Below, piece by piece: positions 37,451 through 49,924 of a DNA stretch of 64,000 bases. The position numbers and the translations under genes are program-made. This stretch comes from Acorus gramineus (Eukaryota; Streptophyta; Magnoliopsida; Acorales; Acoraceae), in the NCBI GenBank assembly GCA_030737835.1, contig CM060848.1, forward strand, positions 19,073,309 through 19,137,308, given 5' to 3'. The notes beneath the pieces were generated by a model, which had not been told where the DNA came from, ran no database searches, and saw only the letters and a program-made list of their open reading frames with translations. Every line of letters begins with the position of its first letter. Positions within the stretch are counted from its first letter, which is position 1.

Positions 37451-37619
37451 CCCTGAAACCTTGTTCTTCTCTTAATTTTGTACAGTTCTTCCTCCCCTGA
37501 AAACTTGTTCTTCTCTTAATTGTGTGCAGTTCTTCCTTCCCTGAAACCTTGTTCTTCTCTTAATTGTGTGCAGTTCTTCCTTCCCTGAAACCATGTTCTT
37601 CTCTTAATTGTGTACAGTT
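37451..37619. repeat. Minisatellite, 44-bp unit, about 3.8 copies
   Basis: GTTCTTCTCTTAATT recurs at 37463, 37507, 37551 and 37595, exactly 44 bp apart. The units contain CAGTTCTTCCTTCCCTGAAA with a few substitutions. Confidence 0.95.
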
Positions 37620-37924
37620 TTTCATTGGTATCTCCAGTCACCAGAATGCAAGAGTTCAGTCTTAACACCTTATCCTTGCAGCTGGGTGAGGTTGAATTTT
37701 TGCAGTCCCATTCACCACAACCACTCTTGATCATTACTCAATTCAATCTTTCAGTCCAATTGCATGTCATCATCAAGCTTCTCACTCTTTTTCTCTAATC
37801 CAACAATCCTCATTTGAGTTTTAATTTTCAACTATTACATTGAGGCCGATTGATGGCTTCCATGACCTTACTGCAATTAGAAAGACAAAACACTGGGATA
37901 TCGTGGGTAGGATTTGATTTATTT

Positions 37925-38716
37925 TAAGGGAAAAATGTATATACCTCCTTAAAGTTCACAAATATCCATATCCCCCCTTGTTTTTTTCTTAAAAATTCAT
38001 GTAACACCCTGAAAGTTACCATGGTTCAGCAAAAAAACCATTGAGTTAAACTTCTGTCAATTTAGGAAGAATATTAATGGAATGTTTTGTTACTTATTGT
38101 GACTGAAAATATATATTCATATAACCCTTTGAAAGATTGTGAATATACATATCGACCTCTTATTTTTTTAAATATCCATATAACCCTTTAAAATTATACG
38201 CTTAATTCATATCACCCCGTATTGTTACCCTTAAAAGTTAAAACTTGTGTGTGGTTAACCTAATAATAAACAATAATTTAGTCTTAACATATTGAAGAAG
38301 AATCGCAATGAATTTTTTTTTATAGAATGTATTTTGATCATTCAGGGGAATCATATTGATTTTTTTAAAAATCTTATGAGATTATTTTGATTGCAACATA
38401 TTTAAATGGATAGAATATACTTATAGTATTTCTTAAAATTTGATAGAATCTTTATCCATGAGAAAATATAATGGTATGAATACTTAGAAAATTGAGAGAT
38501 CAATATGGATATTCACAAACTTTAAGAGAGTAAAAAGGTAATTTAATAATTTGTGATTAAATTAATCACATCTTAATTTCAAGATGTCAATGGCAGAGGA
38601 CTACATTAGCATAATCTAAACAATCAAGGTGTTATATGGATTTTTTATTAAAAAAAAAATGAAGGGGTTGATACGGACATAAGTCAACTTTTAAGAGACC
38701 GTGTACATTTTCCCCT
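37925..38716. mobile_element. Fold-back element, about 790 bp
   Basis: The left end, AAGGGAAAAATGTATATACC, is the near reverse complement of the right end (reverse complement AAGGGGAAAATGTACACGGT). Inside, CATATAACCC-type words recur in both orientations. TATTTTA lies just outside both ends and may be a target duplication. It is non-coding. Confidence 0.65.
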
Positions 38717-39654
38717 TATTTTAAATATTTGGTTGTGTTTGGTGGTGGATTTTTTTTTATTTTTGTGAAGAATGATGTTGTTTGGAATCTGATCTCTTTT
38801 ATAAAGGCGGGAGACCAAAGTTTGGTAGTAGTGGATTTTAATGACAGAATATGATGTTTGACTGAATATTTCAAAGTCAAAGTCCCAACTTTAAAAATGG
38901 CACTGAAAATAAGTGGAGAGCGAGGAGTAGCTTGGTACGCAACTCTGTTCATCAGCCACCCACAGAAAAATGAAAGCAGCCTCCATTAAAATGCAAGGTC
39001 ACTACAGAATTTGAATTTTTTTTTTTTCCCCACTCATTATAAAATAACATATAATTCATTGATAATATTTTATAAACGATATCGTTTAATGTATTAAAAT
39101 GTATTTATATATTATTTTTTTAATAAAAATGCATGTGATATTTGAAACAAAAACACGAATGAACCGCTAATGATTAAAAAAGAAAAAAGTTTTCCAAAAG
39201 AAAAAGGCAGTTGGAAACCTAGAAGCTACAAACTACTTTTCCAGATGCATGTGACGTCGTATCAGATCTAATAATTCCATTGGAAGTCAAAGCGACGTGG
39301 CTTTTCTCTGACCGTCCGATCTTGCGCATCAAATCATGATGTCAACAATGATTTTTTTTTTTTTTTTTATCAGTATGGGATCCATTCGGGCTCCTTCAGT
39401 TTTATAAGTTCACTTCACATGTTTTTAAACTTTTATCCCCCGTTTAGTTCGTGGAATAAGTTACCGTGGAATTTATATCTACACCTACTACAAAAACAGA
39501 TAATTTTATCAATGTAATATATATTAATAAGCATTTTAATTATTTAAAAAAATATCAATATCCGATCTGAATTAGTATTTGAAAATGCAGAAATATCCGA
39601 TATCCAAAAATTCGTATCCGTATCCGAACCAAATTATCCATATCCGAAAATTTT

Positions 39655-39990
39655 CAAAGATAATTTTATTAATAGAATACATGTTCATTGTTTTTTTAAA
39701 ATTCTTATTGGATAACGTAATAATAAATGTTGAGTTGTTTGGTTGATGAAGAATAAATTGTGAATCAGGTATAAAAAGTTGATTTGGCATGTGAATCCTA
39801 TTGATGTATAAAAGGTGATGATAGATGATTTGATGTGATGAGATGTAATTTTTTCAATGTAATGGTGGGCTCCACCTTCTATGAGAATAAATAAATTAGG
39901 TATAAGCTTATCACATATGCTATTTGTAATTACTATACTCTTTTATACTCATTTATACTGACATAGTAATACTAAGTTATACTCTGTAAA
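39655..39990. mobile_element. Tourist-like MITE copy, inverted
   Basis: GATAACGTAATAATAAATGT, GGTTGATGAAGAATAAA, AGGTATAAAAAGTTGATTTG and AGGTGATGATAGATGATTTG are reverse complements of the corresponding words in the 12807-13175 copy. Termini are not resolved. Confidence 0.55.
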
Positions 39991-40943
39991 AGCATCTCCA
40001 ATCCCATACTCAAACTTTTACTCAAACTTAAATTTGAGTAAAAATCACTCAAAACCCTCTTCAACTATTTACCCATACATATATCAAATCAAGCTTTTAC
40101 TCAAATCTTTACACAAATAAAGGGAGACTCAAATCTTTACTCAAATTTCAACATCTCTTTTTTTTTTCTTTATCTCCACATTTTCTTTCAATGTAACATT
40201 TTTTTTCCTTCAACTCTGCATTTAGTTTAATTATATTAGATGTTTTCCCACGTCCCAAAATTTTTACCATCTCTTGAAATAAAAAAAAAAAAAAAATAGT
40301 CTTCATAATCCAAAAATAATAATTGCCGATTCTTTATAATCCCACCTGTAAATGTTGAGTTGAGAGAATGCATTGCATAAATTCATTTGAACAACATTAA
40401 ATGATAATTATTCATAATCTAAGTATTAATACATATATATTGACAAGCATAAATAATCATATATTATAAATCAAAATTAATCAAAATATGATAGCATGTA
40501 TTAAATTAAATAATTATATATTATTGATATTTGTGAATAATATTATGATTATTTTGATAGTCATAATATATAAATGATATATCATAGCATGTATTAAGAT
40601 AATCAAAATAAATTATTTTTTTATAGATAGTATAAATATAGATATAGATTTTGAAATATATGTTGTCGCATCGTATTTAACTGACATTATATTTTTCATA
40701 TCATGTCGTGTAGTAATAAATTATTGACTTGAGTTACCACATCATCTTCCACGTCCTCCCCTTTTATTTGGACCAAGCGGATGGATTCTCATTTACAATA
40801 ATAACGCCCACCGCTCCAAAGAGATTGGTTTTTTCGACAAGGGGAAAAAGAAACCACGAATACGAGAAAACAAAAAAATATCTCCAAATTGCGGCGTTTT
40901 TTCATAGCTTTGCTTTTGTGTGGCCTTCGCTCGCTCGACCCCC

Positions 40944-40979
40944 CTCTCTCTCTCTCTCTCTCTCTCTCCTCTCTCTCTC
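40944..40979. repeat. (CT)n tract in the RSH1 leader or promoter
   Basis: A CT run interrupted once, about 110-145 bp upstream of the RSH1 ATG. TC-rich leaders of this kind are common in plant genes that lack a TATA box. Confidence 0.9.
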
Positions 40980-41089
40980 AATAACCCTCGCATAGACTTC
41001 GATCGATGACAAAATCACTCTCCGCTTCTCACCTCGAACAATCCCTTCTTCTCGCCTCTCTGGATGGTCTTTCAATTCTCCAGTAAGAG

Positions 41090-44000
41090 ATGGCGTCTGC
41101 GCCTTCTATGTCAGGTAATCTCTCTCTCTATCTCTCTATCCCCCCCTCCTATGTGTTTGAATCGATGGGAAGCTCAGGTTTTTGGATTCTTGATGTCGCA
41201 GTGTCCGTGGAATGCGTGAATCTGTGTAGGCTCGCGAAAGGGGAGGGCATCGGGAGGTACGAATGCAGCGTCCTCTCCTGCGCTTGGAAAGCTCCGAGGG
41301 TCCTCACCGGCTCCCTCGCCAGCACCGCCCATCCTCACTGCCCGCCGTTGTCGCACGATCAGGCCTGGCGCGGGCGACAGACGCGTGTAAGTTGCTCCTT
41401 CGATTAGGTTCTCTCGGCATGTTATTGTCTAGTTGTTCTTGATTATCTCGAGAAAAGATTTTTCTTTCAGTGATTATCTTGAATTCTTGTTAGCTAAGAT
41501 TTCATGGGAATGAAAGTGATCAGAGGTTGAATTTTTTTAAGGAGAGAATTATATAATTAATTGACCGGAAGGCAAGAGAAATACTGTTAAAGATTAAATT
41601 TTATCGATTATTACTTTTTTGTTTAACATCTTGTATTAATCTAAAATCAAGGGGTTATGGAGGAAGGTGCCTGTCAAATATGTTAATTGATCTTTTGAAT
41701 AATTTGTTGTATGTGGAAATGATGCCTATTTGATTAGTAGGTCATTGCTCCCTATAAATATGTCCGTCTTCTTAACATAGGAAATGAGACGCATCCTTAT
41801 TCAATGGATAGCTATTTTAGTACTGTTTAGCAATCAGTATGATTCCCGTGTTAGCAACCGGACGAAGCCCCTCCTGCAATGGTAGAGTAACCCCAGAAAG
41901 CCTTGACTAAGCCACAACTTTGACTTTTTCAAATGTAATGACCATGATTCTGCCTTCCGTTATTGTTTGAGGGAGCTATTTCATGTGGAAGTTGGTCCAT
42001 GTGTATCAATTTGGATGAAAAGGTTTGCTTGGGAATTCATAATTCCTTGTGGTGATTTGACAACAATGCTCATGTGCCATTTTTGGTCATCTGTTTAACA
42101 TCCATATTGAGCAATGGCGTAGCTAGGATTTTACTAAAGCGGGGGCTTGAATATAACTAACAAATGTGGAATTGCCACTACTATGTACTTTATTTATTTT
42201 AAAACAACTGAGTACATGAAAATATTTATTTACAAATATATTGTTGAAAAAGATGATTACAAAATGCCATTCAACAGTTTCAGAAGAAAGTTTCTATATA
42301 AATATTATTCAATGACTCCTTATGAAAGCACTGCAAGATATTTTCGATGTTATGCTATCAAAATACCATTCTTAACGTATGTTATCAAACAATCATGTAA
42401 CCAACCATCTACAGTCCGACTGCGTATCTTGTTCTTCATAAAACATATAGCATAAAAATCTCTCAACTGTAACGTTGGCAACTGGTAAAGTTCAAGCTAA
42501 TGTTATGAGTAAATAAACAAGTGGATGCACAATATTCCTATTGGAGAAGTTGAGCTGCAGAGGAGGGTCACTAAACGTGAATGCCTAAAGCTCCAAACTG
42601 TCTAAACGAGTAAATGACAAAGAGATAGATAATAGACAGGTTGAAATGAACAAAACCCAAAAGGTGGAGAGCAGGAGATGAGAGGGAGATGGAGAATGAA
42701 ATAATAAAAACAATTTTTTATTTATATAACCTAATTACAAAATTACCTGTAAAATAATATTTTAATCTATTCCTTTTTTTTTGTTTCAAAAATGCAAGCA
42801 GTGCTCAAGCCTCTGCTTGTTCCAAGGTGGCTCCGCCCCTGCATCTGGATATTTGATATAAATTTTGCACATCCTTATCCAAGAATTTAAATTCTCTACT
42901 GGCATTTACACAAGGGATGCAAGTATAATTTTGTGTAAGCTTTGCCAGTAGGGCAATATATCTGTATAGGTAGAAAGTAATGTATTTTTTATAGTTAAAA
43001 ACTTAAGAATTATATTTGATGTTCTTCAGAATTGCAGTTTTTCTCTATTGATTAATATGGTTATTATTTTGTGCAACTTATTTATTTGCTGCTGTAGAAT
43101 TTTTGGAGATGTGAAGCGCATAATGTTGGAGGCTACAAGTCCTCTGATGTTGCTGATTTTTCAATTTCAAGATTCAGTTTATCTTCTAGTCTTCCTGTGT
43201 TCTGTAAAAGATGGAAGTTGTGTTGTTCTTCCTCTTCTTCTTCCAAACCCTCTCAAGAAGTTTCGCCAGAAACACTGTGGGAGGTATGAGATATATCTAT
43301 CAGTTCTTCTGTTCTTAATTTTTTGATCATATTTTTTTAGAATTTACCTTAAGCTTCTGATTTTGTAGATGACAACTTCATTGGGTCTTCTGTTTATACT
43401 GGCAGGATTTTAATGGTCTTGATTTTTTTTAATATCAGGATTTAAAACCTACAATTCTGTATCTTTCTCCTGGGGAGTTAAAGTTGGTTCATGATGCTTT
43501 GAAGGTTAGCCCTATAATCCTACATTCTTCTGCCATAATTATTCACCTTTTATTGAGCATCATCTGCATAGAGGCATGTGATGTGATTATGTTTAAATGT
43601 GCTGATTGGGTCAGTGCAGCTGGCCTTTGAAGCTCATGATGGTCAGAAAAGACGAAGTGGAGAACCTTTCATCATTCATCCCGTTGAAGTGGCACGGATC
43701 CTTGGAGAGCTTGTAAGTGGTGAAATTTCATGAAATTTGTCCACATAAATATAGATAATCTGGAGAAGGGACAGCTATTTCATGTAACAAAATTGATTTT
43801 GCATAATTTATAAATTGTGGTGTATTTATTGCACTTGACTATGTACTTCTTCTCAAGGAGCTGGATTGGGAATCTATCGCAGCTGGATTATTACATGACA
43901 CTGTTGAGGATACAAATGTTGTTACATTTGAAAGAATTGAAAAGGAGTTTGGTGCCACTGTGCGCCACATAGTAGAGGGAGAGACTAAGGTACACAATTT

Positions 44001-47000
44001 ATTTTATTTTATTTTATTTAATGGATCATCTATAATAAATGTCCGCTTTCAGTGCTCAACTCTTATTGTTCTTTTAGGTTTCCAAGCTGGGCAAATTACA
44101 GTGTAAGGATGGCAAAAGTTCGGTACAAGATGTGAAAGCTGATGATCTGAGGCAAATGTTTCTAGCGATGACAGAAGAGGTGTGTTTTATTTATTACTTC
44201 TTCATCAGCCATGATCTAATTTATTTATTAATTTCACAAAATCAGTCTTCTTTTTAGGTACGTGTGATTATTGTCAAATTAGCTGATCGGTTGCACAATA
44301 TGCGTACTCTTTCTCATATGCCTCAACATAAGCAGGTACTATTGTCCCTGTTCTTGAATTAATGTTTTTTCTTGTTGATCGGTCATAGTAATCTCAAATA
44401 ATATACTTGTTTTGCAGTTTAGCATTGCATTGGAGACGTTGCAGGTCTTCGCCCCATTAGCAAAGCTATTAGGAATGTACCAGATTAAGGTATTCCTATG
44501 TGAATTTCTTTCAGCTATTTTTGTTCACAATTATATATTCATTATCCTTTGATTTCACAGCTTTGGATATATGTTCCTGTAATTGCAGAAATGTAATGTA
44601 CATGTGCTATCTTTGTTTAGAATTCTAAACATCTCGTACTGTACATAGTATATAAGCTTGCTACTATTCTAGGGGGTGACATCTATCTTAAAAATCATAA
44701 TACTACTTCCAGTTGGGTTTCTGCCTCACCTTTCTGACTTATAGTTTCTCCCCATTTCTATGACACATTGAGATTTGCTATGTTAATGTTAAACACTTAA
44801 CATCTTAAGCTATGTTCTTGAATGGAAGCTTGCTTCTTGTGGTACTTTCTTTGCGTTTGAGTACTGTGTATGTCTTTGTCCTTTTATTTATCTAGAAATC
44901 ATGATTCTCCTGAGATTTCAGATCCATCCATACTCCTGTTCTATTCATTGTTTCAATACAGCCATATAGGCACATTTAAAAGTTGAATAACATCATTGCT
45001 TTGCTTCTTATGTATGTTCTTTCTATATTTTTTAGTCTCAGCAGACTCCATGAGAATCTTTCAGTTTGTTATTTTCTTAATATTTGATTGTATATTCTCT
45101 CTTCTTTTATCGTGATCTTCATGTTACTATTTTTTGTGTTTGTCTATCTTAGCAATTACTTATTGTGGATTTTTTTGACAGTCGGAACTGGAAAATTTGT
45201 CATTCATGTATACAAATCCTCATGATTATGCTGAACTCAAGAAAAGAGTTGATGATCTTGACAAAGAACACAAGAAAGAACTCATTGAGGTAACCTTTTT
45301 CTTCACTTTACAAAATACAGAAACTATGATCTTCAACATTTCCAATTACACTTCCCTTTTTATTGTAGTTCATGTGCCTCCATCTATTCTATTTTATACA
45401 GGTGCAATCTAACATTCTCCTTACCATGTTTCTTTGATTTAGGCTCAGAAAATTCTAATGCAGAAAATTGCAGAGGATCAATTCCTGGATCTTATGACAG
45501 TGAAAACAGAAGTGCACTCTGTATGCAAGGAACCTTACAGGTTGAGACATGGACCTTACTGTATTTAATTATTGGCACTTCTCATAGGAAGCCAAGCATG
45601 GTTAAACATTAAAAACTGAAGCAAATTATCAATACATATTTATGTGTGTGTTTTGTTGACTACTTTTATCTCAATCCTTCTACTTTTTTTTTCCACACTT
45701 TTTTTTGTTCTTTCCTTCAAAATGAGCTGTTCTTTATTTTGTCTCAGACAACCATGTTTCCTTTCCAGTTTGATTTGAATGTTTGAAACTGAAAAGGAGG
45801 TGCATAGAGTATAATATGAGATTATGAGTTTATCTTAATGGAGCCAGTGTGTCAAAGTGGTGGGTTGAATAATACCTAAAATGTAGTGAAATATATGGAT
45901 CATGGAGGTGGAGGATAAAGCAAAAGATAAGGGGAAAAAAGGAGCAAAGATGAGATTAGCCATGTGAGCTGAATGCTAAATGGTTATATGATTAAGCAAC
46001 AGATGGAATATAGAAAACTACATTTTCTGCTATCATATTGGATAATTGTGCATTGGTCCGTACCTCATGCCAGGTCCACACACCACTCAAAATGGTTGTG
46101 TGTTAGTGATTTTTTTCTTTTTGCAGTGCTGCACCTTGTTATTATTATCGTGTTACGTATTTTTTATATTGCTCTTTATTCCATTGTTCTTATAACAGCT
46201 TTTTGTACTTCCAAGTGACTCACAGGAAGCTTGATAACCATTATCTTTTATTGCAGTATATATAAGGCTGTTCTAAAATCTAAAAGTTCAATAAATGAAG
46301 TCAATCAGATTGCACAGGTTTGAATTGGTGTTTGTATGAATTTTTAGTTATGATGTCTTTAGACTTCTTTTCCATCTATTGCCTAATCATTATTTTCCAA
46401 GCAGCTGCGTATCATCATAAGATCAAAACCATGTGTTGGTGTTGGGCCTTTATGTAGCGGGCGGCAGGTAATGTTCTAACTAATAAAAAGCAGGCAGCAT
46501 TGCTATTGTCATTTTTTTAGTATGACTCATCTTTACTCTGGGTACAGATATGTTATCATGTGCTTGGGCTTGTTCATGGTATCTGGACCCCCATTCCACG
46601 AGCAGTAAGTTCGTTTATGTATTCTTTTTTCATGTGTTATATTTATTATTTTCCTGCTTTGTAGTAGCTGATTTTCCATGTATAACAGATGAAAGACTAT
46701 ATTGCTACTCCAAAACCAAATGGTTATCAAAGTCTCCACACCACTGTGATTCCGTTTCTGTATGAGAGCATGTTACGTTTGGAAGTTCAGGTGATTTTTT
46801 GAAGTCTCTTCATTTAGGAAATTGGATTTTGATGGACACAAAAAAATAGAATCGCTTATGTCATGGAAGTAAAAGAAAAAAAAATGATTATGCCAGAGCT
46901 TTGTTTCCTCAATATCTGTTTCTTGTTTTTGCTATTTTATGATTTTTTATTTTTCCAGTTGGTTAAAGGCTTCATATTATCTAATATATAGATTTTTAGA

Positions 47001-49924
47001 ATGTGTGTATCGGCTTCTCTTTTGTTCTCAAACTGAAATACAAGCACCCCTGCCTTGATTTTTCAAAATCATCTCCTCTGATGCCATAGTAAGGTGCATC
47101 AATACATTGTTGTCTAATAATTAATCAGTTTAGAGGTATTTTGAAGGTGGTAATTCCGTAATATTTATGGAGCATTACTGCTGAATTCTTCTGGATTCTG
47201 CATTTTTTTAATATTTATTTGCAACTGGCAGATAAGAACCGAAGAGATGGATCTGATCGCTGAAAGAGGAATTGCTGCACACTACAGTGGAAAGGGAGCT
47301 GTCATTGGTTTAGTAGGACATGCCATGCCAAATGGGAAACCTTCAAGAGGAAAGACAGTTTGTCTGAAAAATGCAGATATTGCTCTCAGGGTATGTCATT
47401 AGATTACTTATAGTGATCCGTAATATTCTCTACAGGATCTGAATCTTGTAAATTAAACAACTGAGAAAATATTTATTGGTTTTCTGTAGATTGGTTGGCT
47501 TAATGCTATTAGAGAATGGCAAGAGGAGTTTGTGGGGAACATGAGTTCCAGAGAATTTGTAGATACCATCATGCGAGACCTTTTGGGAAGTCGTGTTTTT
47601 GTGTTCACACCAAAAGGAGAGGTAATATACTGCACTTGATATTGTGTATCTGATATTATTATAGTTCTCATTGCTTAACTTTTGCACAGATAAAAAATCT
47701 TCCAAGAGGAGCTACAGTGATCGATTATGCTTACCAGATACACACTGAAATCGGCAACAAGATGGTGGCTGCAAAGGTTTTCTTCACTTGGTTATGGTAA
47801 ATTATATATCATCCATGGAACCAGAGATTGAATAACTTACTTTATTGCAGGTCAATGGTAACCTTGTGTCCCCTATGCACGTTTTGGCTAACGCTGAAGT
47901 GGTGGAGATAATCACATACAATGTTAGTATGATCATCATTACTTTAGTATGTGAGATATGTGGTTAAATCTGTTTTTGTGCTTGTGTTTTGTGTGTATAA
48001 TTTTTTTTGAAAGCGGAATCTGCTTTGCGATAAAAGTACCAAAATTGGAGAAGCCTGAATAATCTTCCATTAGTTGGTGCTATTTTGTTAAGTGATGGTA
48101 TCGCTTGTAGCTAATAGTCATTATTCATTTCAAGTGCTTCTGTATGTTTACATCTATTATATCATGATTGATTTTGTTAGAATTTCATTTGACCATTTCT
48201 ACTGTGTCCCAAGTGGATTGTGTTTGTTCAGCATTATATCTTTTATGATGTAAGATCTCTCTCAATCAGAATAGCAAGTTTTTATAATTTAAAATCACTA
48301 GCGCTCTGAAGCATATTAGATAAGTTTTCTTATATCCAACCTATGTGAAAGAGGTCAAGGGATAAAATCCTGGGGAGCATCATTCTTCAAAAACAAAGTT
48401 TTCTTATATCCAACCTAATATCCTAATATACCCTTTACTATTTGCTGTTTCCAGGCTCTGTCACATAAAACTGCTTTCCAGAGGCATCAGCAGTGGTTGC
48501 AACATGCAAAGACCCGTAGTGCCAGACACAAAATTTTAAAAGTAGGTCATCATATCTTCAGACAAGTTTCCATTAAAAATCGAATTCCCTTATTAATCAA
48601 TCATCTTATACCATTTCCAGTTCCTGCGAGAGCAAGCTGCACTCTCTGCCACTGAAATCACAGCAGATGCAGTTAAGAATTTTGTTGCTGATCTTGATGA
48701 TGAGGATGATTATGAGAAAGAAGAGCCTGAGTCGTCCAAGGAAAGTCAGTACACTTGGAAGAAAATCCTTGCTGAATTATCTGCTATGAAGAGGAGCCAT
48801 GAAGATTCACTGCCTTTGAAAATCAATGGTGCTGCCCCTAAGATCAATGGGAAACATAACAAGAACTTGCAACAAATGAGCTTGAAGGTCAATGGAGCAT
48901 TATCATCCCAAGGAAATGGTTTTGCGCAGTTGATGCATGCAAACATTCCCATGTACAAAGATGTCTTTCCTGGTTTGCAAAGCTGGCAAGAAGAAAAAAT
49001 TGCATCTTGGCACAATGTTGGACATCATTCCATTCAGTGGTTTTCTGTTATATGCATTGATCGAAGAGGTATGTTATCTCCTACCAATATTTAAGGTAGC
49101 CAGAATGAGACCTGCAACAAGGTGTTTTTCTTTTATGCTCAATGCTTAATGCTCAATGCCATTCCAGGCTCTCTATTTATAATCATTTAGATGTTGTACA
49201 GCATGTGGACTTGTTAGTGTATAATTTTAGAAGTTTTAAATGTAAGGGCAGGGAAACAGAAACAAAAATGCATATACTGCCTATGATGGTACCATTCTAT
49301 TCATTTGGTGTACGCAGTCTGCTATTGGGAAATTGTTTGGGTTATGTGTATGTATATCTTCCTTTCCCCCATTATCGTCAAGATCTGGAAATTTAAAAAT
49401 TGTTTAGAATTTGTAGCAGCACTGAGTTTTAGGCATGACAATTATGCATCTTCATTTTAATAAAATGCTAGATATTTTATTTGTGATTTCTACTTTCCAC
49501 GCTGAAATTTATCTGATCTTCAATCACAGGCATGATGGCTGAAGTTACATCTGCACTGACAGCTGCCGGGATTAGTATTTGTTCTTGTGTGGTGGGTTGA
49601 CGTTCAACATTTTAGCCAAACCTAGTGAACAAGTACCATGTTTCACTTACTTCTGTCTGTTTTCAAATGAGCAGGCCGAGATTGACAGAAGAAGAGGAAT
49701 GGGCGTAATGTTATTTCAGATAGAAGGGAGCTTTGACAACCTGGTATTTCCAGAACCACTTTTATAGCCTCACCATGTTACCCTTTCAATTGTTTTCCTG
49801 ACTGGATGAACATTATTAGGTCAACGCATGTGCCAATGTGGATTTGATTATTGGCGTTTTGGGCTGGTCTGCTGGTTGTAGCTGGTCTAGCTCATCAGAA
49901 GATTTTCAGGTCCTTGAATGCTGA
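41090..49924 (+). CDS. RSH1: RelA/SpoT homologue 1, plastid (p)ppGpp enzyme
   Basis: Controls ppGpp in the chloroplast. 24 exons, all GT-AG: 41090-41114, 41202-41386, 43098-43283, 43439-43504, 43620-43712, 43858-43989, 44078-44179, 44258-44335, 44418-44489, 45182-45289, 45443-45540, 46257-46317, 46405-46467, 46548-46604, 46689-46790, 47232-47390, 47490-47621, 47690-47776, 47851-47922, 48455-48541, 48621-49068, 49530-49591, 49675-49743 and 49820-49924. Total 882 aa, close to the family's usual length of about 880. The N-terminus ([15 protein letters not shown]) starts a plastid-transit-like region. The HD hydrolase domain is intact: [23 protein letters not shown] (H198, D199, E202, D203) and [11 protein letters not shown] (D273). 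The synthetase domain has [12 protein letters not shown] but [13 protein letters not shown] where active enzymes have a G-R-x-K motif; residue 375 is Ser. TGS lies at about 564-624 and ACT at about 792-862 ([20 protein letters not shown]). Known RSH1 proteins lack synthetase activity for this reason, so this one is probably a hydrolase. Intron 2 carries a transposon. Confidence 0.97.
42111..42842. mobile_element. DNA transposon remnant in RSH1 intron 2
   Basis: The left end GCAATGGCGTAGCTAGGATT and the right end (reverse complement GCAGGGGCGGAGCCACCTTG) form imperfect terminal inverted repeats of nearly 40 bp, both running into GGGGCTTGA/AGAGGCTTGA. The about 730-bp inside is AT-rich with one 102-codon ORF of no recognised family. 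No clean target duplication was found. It lies inside intron 2 (41387-43097) in the transcribed region. Confidence 0.6.

Larger units (their letters stand above)
31634..41089. other. Intergenic, 9.5 kb, transposon insertions, no gene seen
   Basis: Short ORFs here look random in composition. Identified contents: a solo LTR (32497-33012), a TTTA microsatellite near 33597-33620, a 14-base C run near 34186-34199, a GT repeat (35005-35038), a LINE tail (35110-35422), a 44-bp minisatellite (37451-37619), a fold-back element (37925-38716), TATCCGATATCC-type word repeats (about 39555-39650), a MITE (39655-39990) and a word-repetitive stretch rich in ACTCAAAT (about 39990-40150). The last 150 bp before 41090 are the TC-rich leader of RSH1. 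Confidence 0.55.

Noticed and set aside
42147..42455. 102-codon ORF in RSH1 intron 2
   Set aside because: Lies inside a transposon remnant, AT-driven composition, no family recognised.
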